From Chara braunii (lineage: Eukaryota > Streptophyta > Charophyceae > Charales > Characeae): 26,611 nucleotides of DNA. Positions within the stretch are counted from its first letter, which is position 1. Each line of letters starts with the position of its first letter. The DNA lies in the NCBI GenBank assembly GCA_003427395.1, contig BFEA01000380.1:1423449-1450059 (forward strand). Direction: 5' to 3'. Positions 26,491 through 26,611 of this stretch are shown here, one piece after another. A program made the position numbers and the translations under genes. The notes beneath the pieces are model-generated. The model searched no databases and had not been told where the DNA came from. It saw only the letters and a program-made list of their open reading frames with translations.

Positions 26491-26611
<121 letters not shown>

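Overview
The window looks like a piece of a repeat-rich eukaryotic nuclear genome. It contains a decayed LINE retrotransposon, tRNA-derived retroposon heads, small palindromic DNA transposons, long microsatellites ((GT)n, (GA)n, (ATTG)n, (GATA)n) and assembly gaps. There are no operons, ribosome-binding sites or dense coding. The LINE protein style (APE endonuclease, reverse transcriptase and a C-terminal Trp-rich zinc-knuckle-like region) and the GT-AG flanked micro-exon fit a plant or green-algal genome. From memory the LINE resembles elements common in charophyte algae such as Chara. That is an unverified impression; no species call is possible from sequence alone.

Left part (1-11,300): after degenerate repeats and a first copy of a palindromic MITE (758-866), most of the region is one minus-strand LINE. 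ORF2 runs from about 6640 down to about 2230. ORF1 lies at about 6640-9750 and may continue beyond 10,813. Three later insertions break the LINE, and each can be delimited: a second copy of the MITE with TA duplication (3809-3913), a 1.13-kb plus-strand retroposon with tRNA-like head, A-rich tail and 10-bp target duplication (7041-8172), and a 1.06-kb GC-ended element with terminal inverted repeats and an 8-bp target duplication (9751-10812). Removing the first two between their duplications makes the LINE reading frame continue. Removing the third leaves an open frame, though without family evidence on the far side.

Middle part (11,300-16,400): short tandem arrays, a four-times dispersed 28-bp core motif, one arm (13,456-14,515) of a ~1.06-kb inverted pair, a hairpin-rich GC tract, and a RING-finger exon (14,542-14,742) followed by a tandem duplication carrying a truncated second RING copy.

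Right part (16,400-26,611): mostly without recognisable genes. It contains microsatellites, another tRNA-like sequence, a near-perfect 199-bp palindrome lying between two ~75-bp direct repeats (20,344-20,698), the second arm of the inverted pair (23,190-24,300, minus), a 135-bp foldback (25,635-25,769) and a terminal GATA/GA tract.

No intact protein-coding gene was identified. The RING exon is the only non-transposon coding sequence with clear family signatures. The most notable content is the nested transposon structure, the palindromic elements and the inverted pair with a phase-conserved micro-exon.
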